Assembly: GCA_905209085.1 (NCBI GenBank)
Contig: CAJLRM010000001.1
Span: forward strand, 124,001-188,000
DNA from: an uncultured Eubacteriales bacterium
GTDB lineage: Bacteria; Bacillota; Clostridia; Christensenellales; Borkfalkiaceae
Reading direction: 5' to 3'
Length of the DNA: 64,000 bases
The position numbers were made by a program, and so were the translations under genes. The first letter of the stretch is position 1; every line of letters starts with the position of its first letter. Below are positions 18,419 to 25,180 of this stretch, in pieces. Below the pieces are notes generated by a model that saw nothing but the letters and a program-made list of their open reading frames with translations, searched no databases and was not told the origin of the DNA.

Positions 18419-18838
18419 CTATTCGAGATTCCCGTAAACGCGGTCCAAAAAGGAAATAAACGCTTTTTTTTCCTCGTCGGAAAAACCGCGCAGAAGAATA
18501 TCCTCCATTTTCCGATGCCGCATCTTCATATCGCGGAAGGAGGCGTTTTCCTTTTCCGTGGTGCGCACGTTTTTCGCGCGACGGTCGTTCTTGTCCGTTT
18601 CCACCGCGACGTATCCCTTCTCGACGAGTCGGGAAACGATCCCCGAAACGGTGGCGTGAGAGCAGTCGAAAAACTTTTCAATATCCCGCATCGTCACGTC
18701 TTCGCCCTCGTGTTTGTGCAAATACCAAAGCACTTTACCCTGAGAAAAGGTGATATCTCTCTTATCGCCCTCGCAGTTCGCGCGCCGTTCCAATTTCTCG
18801 CTGATTTTCTTGAAATATACGCCCACCTGGGTTTCCAT
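18419..18838 (-). CDS. MarR-family transcriptional regulator
   Basis: 139 residues, winged helix-turn-helix (VTMRDIEKFFDCSHATVSGIVSRL) with wing region DRRAKNVRTTEKE. The start at the second of two nearby ATGs gives GGAG seven bases upstream. It leads the operon for the heterodimeric ABC exporter, 88 bases downstream, and is expected to repress it in the absence of an inducing compound. A near-perfect 16-bp palindrome sits in the promoter spacer. Confidence 0.9.
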   Translation of the reverse strand: METQVGVYFKKISEKLERRANCEGDKRDITFSQGKVLWYLHKHEGEDVTMRDIEKFFDCSHATVSGIVSRLVEKGYVAVETDKNDRRAKNVRTTEKENASFRDMKMRHRKMEDILLRGFSDEEKKAFISFLDRVYGNLE

Positions 18839-18893
18839 CGCCATTCTCCAAAGGGTTACACCCTCCTTTGTATTTTATTGACAGAATACTCTT

Positions 18894-18922
18894 ATTATAT
18901 GAAGCATGCTACATAAAGTCAA
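18894..18922 (-). promoter_or_regulatory. Promoter of MarR-ABC operon with candidate operator
   Basis: Minus strand TTGACT, 17-base spacer, TATAAT. The palindrome ATG-A-AGCATGCT-A-CAT at 18899-18914 occupies the spacer, a position suited to MarR repression. Confidence 0.65.
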
Positions 18923-19022
18923 GTGTTTGAAAGGGGTGATTTTTCATTTCACAAAACTTTCATTTTCCGACAAAAGCAGCGATTATCCGCTCCCCAGGAA
19001 GCGGTAAAATAGAGTAAAAAAG

Positions 19023-19048
19023 TTACCGAGCGGAAAAGCGCGCGGTAA
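19023..19048. promoter_or_regulatory. Inverted repeat before Xre gene 19065
   Basis: TTACCG and CGGTAA arms, centred 30 bases before the start codon, a candidate operator for the downstream Xre protein. Confidence 0.35.
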
Positions 19049-19064
19049 GAAGGGAGGAAAAAAA

Positions 19065-19397
19065 TTGACGGACGGAAATTTTGCGCAAAGGCTCAAAGAG
19101 ATCATGAAGGAAAAGAAGATTTCGGGGAAGGAACTGGCAGAGGGCGCGAACACGACGGAGGCGACGATTTCGAGGTATGTAAGCGGCAAGAGAAGCCCTG
19201 AAATCCTGGAAGTGCTTAAAAACGCGGCAAAATTTTTAGGCGTTTCGACCGACTATCTTTTGGGACTGACGAATAATCCCTTTGAGAAAGGAAGTCTGCC
19301 TGCGGAAGTAAAAGAATTGCTCGCCCGATATATTCGGGCGAGCGACGCGGACAAAAAAATTATTTGGGCGGTTTTAGAGAAATATCGGGCGGAATGA
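19065..19397 (+). CDS. Xre-family HTH regulator with C-terminal helical extension
   Basis: 110 residues. A Cro/C1-type domain occupies residues 5-65 (SGKELAEGANTTEATISRYVSGKR; GVSTDYLLGLT). A 40-residue helical tail (LPAEVKELLARYIRASDADKKIIWAVLEKY) probably serves dimerisation. The start codon is TTG, with GGGAGG about nine bases upstream. Divergent from the MarR-ABC operon and convergent with the Xre gene at 19417. Target unknown. Confidence 0.85.
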   Translation: MTDGNFAQRLKEIMKEKKISGKELAEGANTTEATISRYVSGKRSPEILEVLKNAAKFLGVSTDYLLGLTNNPFEKGSLPAEVKELLARYIRASDADKKIIWAVLEKYRAE

Positions 19398-19416
19398 ACT
19401 TTCCCCTCGCCTATAT

Positions 19417-19626
19417 TTAATATTCTTTCAAGCCCAATAGATAATCCGTGGACACTCCGAAAAAAACCGCAAGTTCCGCCAAAAGTTCTAAGGACGGCTC
19501 CCTTTGCGCCTTTTCATAGCGGAGATAAGTCACCGAGGATATTCGAAGATACTCCGCAACTTCTTTTTGCGTCAATTTTTTTTCTGCGCGCAATTCTTTT
19601 AGCCGTTGTCCTAAAATTATTTCCAA
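19417..19626 (-). CDS. Xre-family HTH regulator (copy 1 of a tandem pair)
   Basis: 69 residues: a minimal Cro/C1 helix-turn-helix (TQKEVAEYLRISSVTYLRYEKAQREPS) ending GVSTDYLLGLKEY. It is closely similar to the protein at 19932-20138, sharing SSVTYLRYEKAQREPSLELL. The TTG start at 19626 is preferred by alignment with that copy; an ATG at 19650 would add eight residues but lacks a ribosome binding site. It faces a divergent 53-residue gene across a promoter region with two CTACCA-N3-TGGTAG palindromes, presumably its own operators. Confidence 0.85.
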   Translation of the reverse strand: MEIILGQRLKELRAEKKLTQKEVAEYLRISSVTYLRYEKAQREPSLELLAELAVFFGVSTDYLLGLKEY

Positions 19627-19643
19627 AATCTCCCTCTCTTTAC

Positions 19644-19672
19644 TTGACATACTACCACTTTGGTAGTATAAT
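19644..19672 (+). promoter_or_regulatory. Consensus promoter of the 53-aa gene
   Basis: TTGACA, 17-base spacer, TATAAT: a perfect sigma-A consensus. The first operator palindrome fills its spacer, so binding there would block RNA polymerase. A TATACT for the opposite direction overlaps the -10 box. Confidence 0.8.
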
Positions 19673-19698
19673 AATCTCGCAAACTACCAAATTGGTAG
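19652..19698. promoter_or_regulatory. Two palindromic operators, Xre copy 1
   Basis: CTACCA-N3-TGGTAG at 19652-19666 and again at 19684-19698. Their centres are 32 bp apart, about three helical turns, which would put both sites on one face of the DNA. Candidate sites for the Xre protein at 19417. Confidence 0.7.
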
Positions 19699-19737
19699 GA
19701 CAAGAAGTAAAAACAACGGAGGAAAAGAAGGTAGTAT

Positions 19738-19899
19738 ATGGAATCAGAAGACGAATTATTGTATCAAATCGGAGAAGCAATCATGACGGAAGTCGAAAAT
19801 ATCCAAGATGTTTTTTATTCAAAATTTCAAAAAGAGAGAATTGTGATTTTTTTGAAAAACGGCAAAAAGTACAGTATGGTTTTAACGGAAATAAACTAA
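19738..19899 (+). CDS. Small 53-residue protein controlled by Xre operators
   Basis: Not recognised. 53 residues: an acidic N-terminal half (MESEDELLYQIGEAIMTEVE) and a C-terminal part that reads as two beta strands (RIVIFLKNGKKYSMVLTEIN). No membrane segment. Reasons to believe it: a perfect consensus promoter at 19644-19672, GGAGG and AAGG upstream of the ATG, and an intrinsic terminator starting right after the stop. It is divergent from an Xre repressor gene with operators in the shared promoter, like a small regulated protein, toxin or antirepressor. No homologue appears beside the second Xre copy. Confidence 0.65.
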   Translation: MESEDELLYQIGEAIMTEVENIQDVFYSKFQKERIVIFLKNGKKYSMVLTEIN

Positions 19900-19900
19900 A

Positions 19901-19935
19901 AATAACCGACCGCAATACGGTCGGTTATTTTTTAA
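19901..19935. terminator. Bidirectional terminator
   Basis: Perfect AATAACCGACCG/CGGTCGGTTATT stem, 5-base loop, followed by TTTTTT on the plus strand and A-rich on the other side. Ends the 53-aa gene and the convergent Xre gene at 19932. Confidence 0.85.
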
Positions 19936-20138
19936 CTTTCTAATCCTAACAAATAATCAGTCGTTACGCCGAAAAAACACGCGAACTTAACAAGCAATTC
20001 CAAAGAAGGTTCCCTTTGTGCTTTTTCATAACGGAGATAGGTTACGCTGCTGATTTTAAAGTAATCTGCAACCTCTTGCTGTGTAAATCCTTTCTCTGTT
20101 CTTAATTCTTTTAATCGCTTGCCCAAAATAATTTCCAA
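19932..20138 (-). CDS. Xre-family HTH regulator (copy 2 of a tandem pair)
   Basis: 68 residues, one Cro/C1-type helix-turn-helix (TQQEVADYFKISSVTYLRYEKAQREPS) ending GVTTDYLLGLES. It is a clear paralogue of the protein at 19417. The TTG start at 20138 has AGGAG nine bases upstream. Its upstream region repeats the operator layout of copy 1 (palindromes centred 32 bp apart), but the promoter facing right is degenerate (TTAGAA/CCTATT instead of TTGACA/TATAAT) and no partner gene follows before the clpB terminator. Confidence 0.85.
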   Translation of the reverse strand: MEIILGKRLKELRTEKGFTQQEVADYFKISSVTYLRYEKAQREPSLELLVKFACFFGVTTDYLLGLES

Positions 20139-20162
20139 AATAGTCCTCTCCTACTTAGAATA

Positions 20163-20209
20163 CTACCATTTTGGAAACCTATTCGTCCCCCAACCTACCA
20201 AATCGGTAG
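20163..20209. promoter_or_regulatory. Palindromic operators, Xre copy 2
   Basis: A half-decayed CTACCATTTTGGAAA (20163-20177) and an almost intact CTACCAAATCGGTAG (20195-20209), centres 32 bp apart, the same geometry as copy 1. Confidence 0.6.
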
Positions 20210-20220
20210 GAAGAAACAAC

Positions 20221-20255
20221 AAAAAAATCCCGACCGCGTCTTTTGCACGGTCGGG
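20221..20255 (-). terminator. Terminator of clpB
   Basis: Perfect 8-bp CCCGACCG/CGGTCGGG stem, 11-base loop, then ATTTTTTT on the minus strand, 41 bases past the clpB stop. Confidence 0.85.
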
Positions 20256-20295
20256 AAAGCCATATTTTGCCGCATACACGGTATATTTTTCAAAC

Positions 20296-22881
20296 TTACT
20301 CCTTTTTCACGAACAGTCCGTTCGCGTTCGCGTCCACCGTCAGTTTATCGCCCGCGGAGAACTTGTTTGCCAGAATTTCTTTCGCCAGCATCGTTTCCAA
20401 AGTATGTTGAAGATACCGCTTTAAAGGTCTTGCGCCGTAAACGGGATCGTACCCGCTGTCGATGATATAATCGACGGCGTTTTCCGTCAGCGACAGATAC
20501 AATTGCTTTTCTTCCAGACGTTTTTTCAAATCGTCCACGAGCAACTCGACGATCTTTCCCACTTCCGTCTTCGTCAGGGGCTTGAAAAAGACGATTTCGT
20601 CAAGCCGATTCAAAAATTCGGGTCGGAAAGACGCTTTCAGCAGTTTATCCACTTCCGCACGCGCCGATTCGGAAATGCCGCCGTCGCTTTGAATGCCGTC
20701 GAGAATCGCCGTCGAGCCGAGATTGGAGGTGAGAATAATGACGGTATTTTTAAAGTCCACCGTCCTGCCCTGCCCGTCGGTGATTCGCCCGTCGTCCAGC
20801 ACCTGCAAAAGCACGTTGAACACGTCCGGGTGCGCCTTTTCCACCTCGTCGAACAAAACGACGCTGTAAGGCTTTCTGCGCACCGCCTCGGTGAGCTGTC
20901 CGCCTTCGTCGTACCCCACGTATCCCGGAGGCGCGCCGATCAGGCGCGACACGGAGTATTTTTCCATATACTCGCTCATGTCGATTCGCACCATATTTTT
21001 CTCATCGTCGAAGAGAGAACGCGCCAGCGTCTTGGCAAGCTCCGTCTTGCCGACGCCCGTAGGTCCCAAAAACAGGAAGGAACCGATCGGTCTGTCGGGA
21101 TCGGCGATGCCCGCGCGCGAGCGCAAAATCGCGTCCGAAACCGCGTCCACCGCCTCGTCCTGACCGACGACTCTTTCGTGCAGCGTTTCGGGCAGGCGCA
21201 GCAGTTTTTCGCGCTCGCCCTCCATCAGCTTGGAAACGGGGATCCCCGTCCACCGCGCCACGATCCGCGCGATTTCTTCCTCCGTCACGCGATCTCTTAA
21301 AAGCGTCGAATCCTTGGCGGAAGCCGCCGCCTTCTCGCTCTCTTCGAGTTCTTTTTTCAGCTGCGGAATGCGCCCGTATTGCAATTTCGACGCCGCTTCG
21401 AGATCGTATTCCCTCTGCGCTTTTTCGAGCTGCGCGTTCGCCTGTTCCAGTTCCTCGCGGATCTTTTGGACTTTCCCGATAGAATTTTTTTCGTTGTCCC
21501 ACTTCCCTTTCATCTCCGCATAATCGGCGCGAAGAGCCGCGAGTTCTTTTTGTATTTCGTCGAGGTGCGCCGCGGAAAGATTGTCCGTTTCCTTTTTCAG
21601 CGCGTTCTCCTCAATTTCCAGCTGCATGATTTTTCGGGAAATTTCGTCCATTTCCGACGGCATGGATTCCATTTCCGTCTTGATCATCGCGCACGCCTCG
21701 TCCACGAGATCGATCGCTTTATCGGGCAAAAAACGGTCGGTGATATACCGATTGGAAAGGGTCGCCGCGGCGATCAGGGCGTTGTCCTGAATCTTGACGC
21801 CATGATATACTTCGTATCGCTCCTTCAAGCCGCGGAGAATGGAAACGGTGTCCTCGACGGTCGGCTCGCCCACCATGACGGGCTGAAACCGTCTTTCCAA
21901 CGCGGGATCCTTTTCGATATATTTACGATATTCGTCGAGCGTCGTGGCGCCGATACAATGGAGTTCGCCGCGCGCGAGCATGGGTTTCAACAAATTTCCC
22001 GCATCCATCGCGCCGTCCGTCTTGCCCGCGCCGACGATGGTGTGCAGCTCGTCGATGAACAGAATGATGCCGCCCTCGCTCTTTTTCACTTCCGCGAGCA
22101 CCGCCTTCAAACGCTCCTCGAATTCGCCCCGGAATTTCGCCCCCGCAATCAGCGCGCCTATATCCAAAGAAAACACCTTGCGGTCTTTGAGGGAATCGGG
22201 AACGTCCCCCCTCATGATACGGATCGCCAGACCTTCCGCGATCGCCGTTTTGCCGACGCCCGCTTCGCCGATCAGCACGGGGTTGTTCTTCGTCTTACGC
22301 GAAAGAATGCGGACGACGTTTCTTATTTCCTCGTCCCTGCCGATCACGGGATCTATCTTGTTCTGACGCGCCTTTTCCACGAGGTCGGTGCCGTATTTGT
22401 TGAGAACGTCGTAAGTATCTTCGGGGTTTTCGCTGTTGACGCGCTGATTGCCGCGCACGGAAGCCACCGCCTGCATAAAGGCGTTCTGTTCGACACGGAA
22501 CTGTTTAAACAGCTTTTTCACCGTCCCGTCCGGCTTTTCGGTGAGCCCGTAAAAGAGATGTTCGACGGAGATATAGCTGTCCCCCATTTTCGCCGCCTGT
22601 TTTTCCGCGGCGTCGAGCGCCTCCGCCAAAGCCGAGGATAAATATTGTTCTCCGCCGCTCACTTTCGGAGCGCGCGCAATCTCCGCCTGCGCCGCCGATT
22701 GCAGAGCGGACAGGTCGATTTCCATTTTTTTCAGAAGCTGAGGAATCAGCCCCTCGTCGGCGCTGACGAGAGAATAGAGCAAATGCACCTGTCCGATTTC
22801 CTGATTGCCGTATTCTTTGGCGACGCTCTGCGCGTCCTGCAAAGCGTTCACCGATTTTTCCGTAAATTTCCGCATATCCAT
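20296..22881 (-). CDS. clpB: ATP-dependent disaggregase ClpB
   Basis: 861 residues, full length. ClpB is a hexameric AAA+ machine that extracts chains from aggregates together with DnaK. Domains in order: Clp N-domain (1-145), AAA+ domain 1 with GEAGVGKT (near 205), a coiled-coil middle domain (about 405-525, Glu/Lys-rich) that distinguishes ClpB from ClpA and ClpC, AAA+ domain 2 with GPTGVGKT (near 605), and a C-terminal domain. The ATG at 22881 has GGAGG eight bases upstream; 87 further open bases have no site. No CIRCE or CtsR-type operator was seen upstream. Confidence 0.96.
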   Translation of the reverse strand: MDMRKFTEKSVNALQDAQSVAKEYGNQEIGQVHLLYSLVSADEGLIPQLLKKMEIDLSALQSAAQAEIARAPKVSGGEQYLSSALAEALDAAEKQAAKMGDSYISVEHLFYGLTEKPDGTVKKLFKQFRVEQNAFMQAVASVRGNQRVNSENPEDTYDVLNKYGTDLVEKARQNKIDPVIGRDEEIRNVVRILSRKTKNNPVLIGEAGVGKTAIAEGLAIRIMRGDVPDSLKDRKVFSLDIGALIAGAKFRGEFEERLKAVLAEVKKSEGGIILFIDELHTIVGAGKTDGAMDAGNLLKPMLARGELHCIGATTLDEYRKYIEKDPALERRFQPVMVGEPTVEDTVSILRGLKERYEVYHGVKIQDNALIAAATLSNRYITDRFLPDKAIDLVDEACAMIKTEMESMPSEMDEISRKIMQLEIEENALKKETDNLSAAHLDEIQKELAALRADYAEMKGKWDNEKNSIGKVQKIREELEQANAQLEKAQREYDLEAASKLQYGRIPQLKKELEESEKAAASAKDSTLLRDRVTEEEIARIVARWTGIPVSKLMEGEREKLLRLPETLHERVVGQDEAVDAVSDAILRSRAGIADPDRPIGSFLFLGPTGVGKTELAKTLARSLFDDEKNMVRIDMSEYMEKYSVSRLIGAPPGYVGYDEGGQLTEAVRRKPYSVVLFDEVEKAHPDVFNVLLQVLDDGRITDGQGRTVDFKNTVIILTSNLGSTAILDGIQSDGGISESARAEVDKLLKASFRPEFLNRLDEIVFFKPLTKTEVGKIVELLVDDLKKRLEEKQLYLSLTENAVDYIIDSGYDPVYGARPLKRYLQHTLETMLAKEILANKFSAGDKLTVDANANGLFVKKE

Positions 22882-23567
22882 GATAGCTACCTCCTTGCCG
22901 TTCTTCGGCTGTCCGTTCCGTCCTCTCCGCCCTGTACGCTTTTTAGGGAACAGCTTGCCTTTCCCCAAACGGACGGAATTTTCGTTCTCTTTTTTCGTTA
23001 TATTTTTAAACCTTTTCCCCTCTTTTTAAACGCTTTTCGCAACAACTTTTCGTAAAATCCTATTTTTAAATCCAAAAAAGACGGGGCACGCGGTTGAGGC
23101 GTGCTCCGTCGGCAGTCCTTATTTTTGTTTCACCGTTTAGAGAAACCGGGAAGTTCGGCAGACCGAAACGAAAACGTCGAAAGCAATTGATTACAAAGAA
23201 CGGCAACGGGCGTTTTGACGCAAACGATCTCTCTTTTGATAAATATTTCGCAACGCTTTGTCGCCTGTCGGCGCACTGCGGCGGTGTATTCGCCCGCCCC
23301 CGCCTTCTTACGAAAAATATTGTCGTTTTCTCAATTCTCGTTTCCGCCAAGACAGGGGATCTGTTCGGCAGACGGGAAGGGAATCGTCCGATCTTACTTT
23401 TTCCGCTTCTCTTCAAGCGACGGGCGGCGTTCCCGTGAAAATTCAAAATACGCCCGCCTATCGGCTTTGGTTTGGACAGGAAGTAAGGGCGTTTTCTCAG
23501 AGCCGTCGATCGTCCGCGTTTTAGGCGGGAACGCGACGGCTGCGAAAAAACAGGGGGACAGAAAAAA
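22882..23567. other. Intergenic region upstream of clpB
   Basis: 686 bases. It holds a terminator at 23074-23110 and, at about 23500-23540, an inverted repeat AGCCGTCG/CGACGGCT enclosing CCGC/GCGG. Frames of up to 181 codons exist on both strands but none has a ribosome binding site or family features. Confidence 0.45.
23074..23110 (-). terminator. Intrinsic terminator, minus strand
   Basis: 12-bp stem (one G-U), 7-base loop GGTTGAG region, followed by TTTTTT. The nearest coding gene it could serve is 23568-23813, 458 bases upstream. Confidence 0.7.
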
Positions 23568-23813
23568 TCACTTTTTCCATTCGTTGAGGCATTTTTTCAA
23601 CAGTACGGACAACTCCTTTTTTTCCCGTTCGTCCAGGCAGGACAGTAAAACGCGGCTGTCGGTCTTTTCCTCCTGCGCGCAGTCGTGCAGCAAAAAACGA
23701 CCGCATTTTCTCATGCGTATAACGATTTTATCCTCGATCATTTGTTTTACGGCAGTCTGATTCTCCACAGCGGCCTCCGCTGCGCTTTGCATCGCGGCAG
23801 TTTCATTTTCCAT
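23568..23813 (-). CDS. Small hypothetical cytoplasmic protein
   Basis: 81 residues, not recognised. Ala/Glu-rich start, then a helical segment MIEDKIVIRMRKCGRFLLHDC and a C-terminal LDEREKKELSVLLKKCLNEW that looks like the last helix of a MarR-type dimerisation domain. The DNA-binding part of a MarR protein is absent, so this may be a remnant or a separate helical protein. GGAGG six bases upstream of the ATG at 23813 supports translation. A palindrome AGGTTC-CGC-GAACCT and a terminator hairpin lie just upstream. Confidence 0.6.
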   Translation of the reverse strand: MENETAAMQSAAEAAVENQTAVKQMIEDKIVIRMRKCGRFLLHDCAQEEKTDSRVLLSCLDEREKKELSVLLKKCLNEWKK

Positions 23814-23834
23814 AAAAAATCCTCCTTTTTCGTC

Positions 23835-23849
23835 AGGTTCCGCGAACCT
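23835..23849. promoter_or_regulatory. Palindrome before the 81-aa gene
   Basis: AGGTTC-CGC-GAACCT, perfect arms, 22-36 bases upstream of the ATG at 23813. Candidate operator or leader hairpin. Confidence 0.4.
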
Positions 23850-23863
23850 CAAATAAAGATACA

Positions 23864-23905
23864 AAAAAGCACGTAGAATCCGTCGGAGGGTCTACGTGCT
23901 TTTTC
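23864..23905. terminator. Bidirectional terminator
   Basis: AGCACGTAGA/TCTACGTGCT stem with 13-base loop and T-runs on both sides (TTTTTCTT on plus, TTTTTTG on minus). Lies between the zinc-ribbon gene and the 81-aa gene, both minus strand, so the 81-aa gene would need a promoter inside or just after it. Confidence 0.7.
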
Positions 23906-24033
23906 TTCTCGATTCTTTATATAGTATAGCAAAAAATAACGAAAAAGTCAAGTTAAAGGGAGCGTGTAAACGACGGGAATTTTTGGATATTTGCGCAATC
24001 GGGCGTAAATTTTCCCCCGCCGAGCATTTTTGC

Positions 24034-24453
24034 CTATCCCCTTACGCTTTTTATAATCAGCCAAACGACAAACGCCGCTACGCAGATTCCGCCGACGATC
24101 CAGCGGATCCGATTCAGTTTTTTGCCGTCCATCGGCACGTACAGTTTATATCCGCACTTGGGGCATACCCCGTTTTCCATCACCGTCCCGCATTTGCGGC
24201 AGTGTATCTGCTGCGGCATGGGCACGCTGCTCGGTCCGTATACGGCGTCCGACTGAGAAATCCCCGCATCCCCTTGTTGCTCCGAAGGGGAATTTTCCTT
24301 TTCTTTTGCATTGTCAGCGTCCTCTTGCAAAGGAGCGGACGCCTCCGCTTTCGCCTTTTCCGCCTGAAACGCCCGCATCGCCTCGTCCATTTCGGCGACG
24401 ACGCGCTCTTCTTCCGCTTTTCGCTCCGCTCTCGTCAATTTCTTTTTCGCCAT
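24034..24453 (-). CDS. Zinc-ribbon protein with C-terminal membrane anchor
   Basis: 139 residues. A Lys/Glu/Ala-rich coiled-coil start (about 1-45), a low-complexity acidic stretch, a zinc ribbon (CRKCG near 85 and CPKCG near 97), and one membrane helix near the C-terminus (about 117-136). Tail-anchored zinc-ribbon proteins of this type are common in Clostridia but have no assigned function. GGG-type Shine-Dalgarno lies just before the ATG at 24453. Confidence 0.75.
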   Translation of the reverse strand: MAKKKLTRAERKAEEERVVAEMDEAMRAFQAEKAKAEASAPLQEDADNAKEKENSPSEQQGDAGISQSDAVYGPSSVPMPQQIHCRKCGTVMENGVCPKCGYKLYVPMDGKKLNRIRWIVGGICVAAFVVWLIIKSVRG

Positions 24454-24866
24454 GGTATCCCTTCCCGTTTTCTTCTGTTTTCATTTTAGCATAAATTTGC
24501 CGCCGCCGCAACAAAATAGAAGCATACGGCGGGTATTTTCACCCAAAATCCACTTTTCTCTTGAACAAACGCTTTTTTCGGACGGGACGAAAAGGCGGCG
24601 TATCTCCCGCGGTCCCTTTACCGCCGGCGCTCGCGGCGCCGGATTCGCCTTACGGATAAATTTCCGAAGTAAGAGGATCCTTTCCCTCTTCTTCGGACGC
24701 ACAGCTTTTTAAAAGTATGCGCTTTTTCACCGCCGCTTTCTTCCTTTTTATCCTTCCTCTCAACCCTGCCCGCCCTTTGCGCCCTATCCTCCCGACGCGC
24801 AAAGCAAATTCAAAAACCTCTGTTAAAAAAGAAGCGGACGGCATAAAAAATCCGGGCGGAAATAGC

Positions 24867-24895
24867 TTGAATTCCGAACGGGGATTTGCTATAAT
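24867..24895 (+). promoter_or_regulatory. Upstream promoter of the DUF2156-GNAT gene
   Basis: TTGAAT, 17-base spacer, TATAAT. Confidence 0.65.
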
Positions 24896-24987
24896 GATAG
24901 TCGAAAGTATATAGGCACGACGCAGTTGCCCCTATTTTAGCGCCCTGCCCCGAAATCAGTCTGCCGAAAAGAATTCGCCGTTTTGCG

Positions 24988-25015
24988 TTTCAACAGAGCG
25001 CGATGATGTTATAAT
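24988..25015 (+). promoter_or_regulatory. Downstream promoter of the DUF2156-GNAT gene
   Basis: TTTCAA, 16-base spacer, TATAAT. Confidence 0.45.
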
Positions 25016-25180
25016 AAAAGCAAAAATGCGGAAGCACAAACGAAGTATGTATCGGCACTTTGATGCCCTGTTCAAGCAGGACGTCCGGTTATGCGATCAG
25101 AGAAACGGAAATCGGCTTTGCGCTTCCGCGGCTTCGCTTCTCAAAAATAGAGCACGAAAAAAACAAAAAAGAAGGACATC

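Larger units (their letters stand above)
24454..25180. other. Region with two plus-strand promoters and a long leader
   Basis: 727 bases. The first 400 hold nothing recognisable. Two sigma-A-like promoters follow (24867-24895 and 24988-25015), giving the downstream gene a leader of about 165 or 285 bases. Frames in the leader are shadows of no recognisable protein. Confidence 0.45.

Noticed and set aside
22882..23060. CIRCE or CtsR site before clpB
   Set aside because: Neither TTAGCACTC-N9-GAGTGCTAA nor tandem GGTCAAA heptads were seen.
23066..23446. 126-codon minus-strand frame upstream of clpB
   Set aside because: A good intrinsic terminator lies inside its end and there is no start signal.
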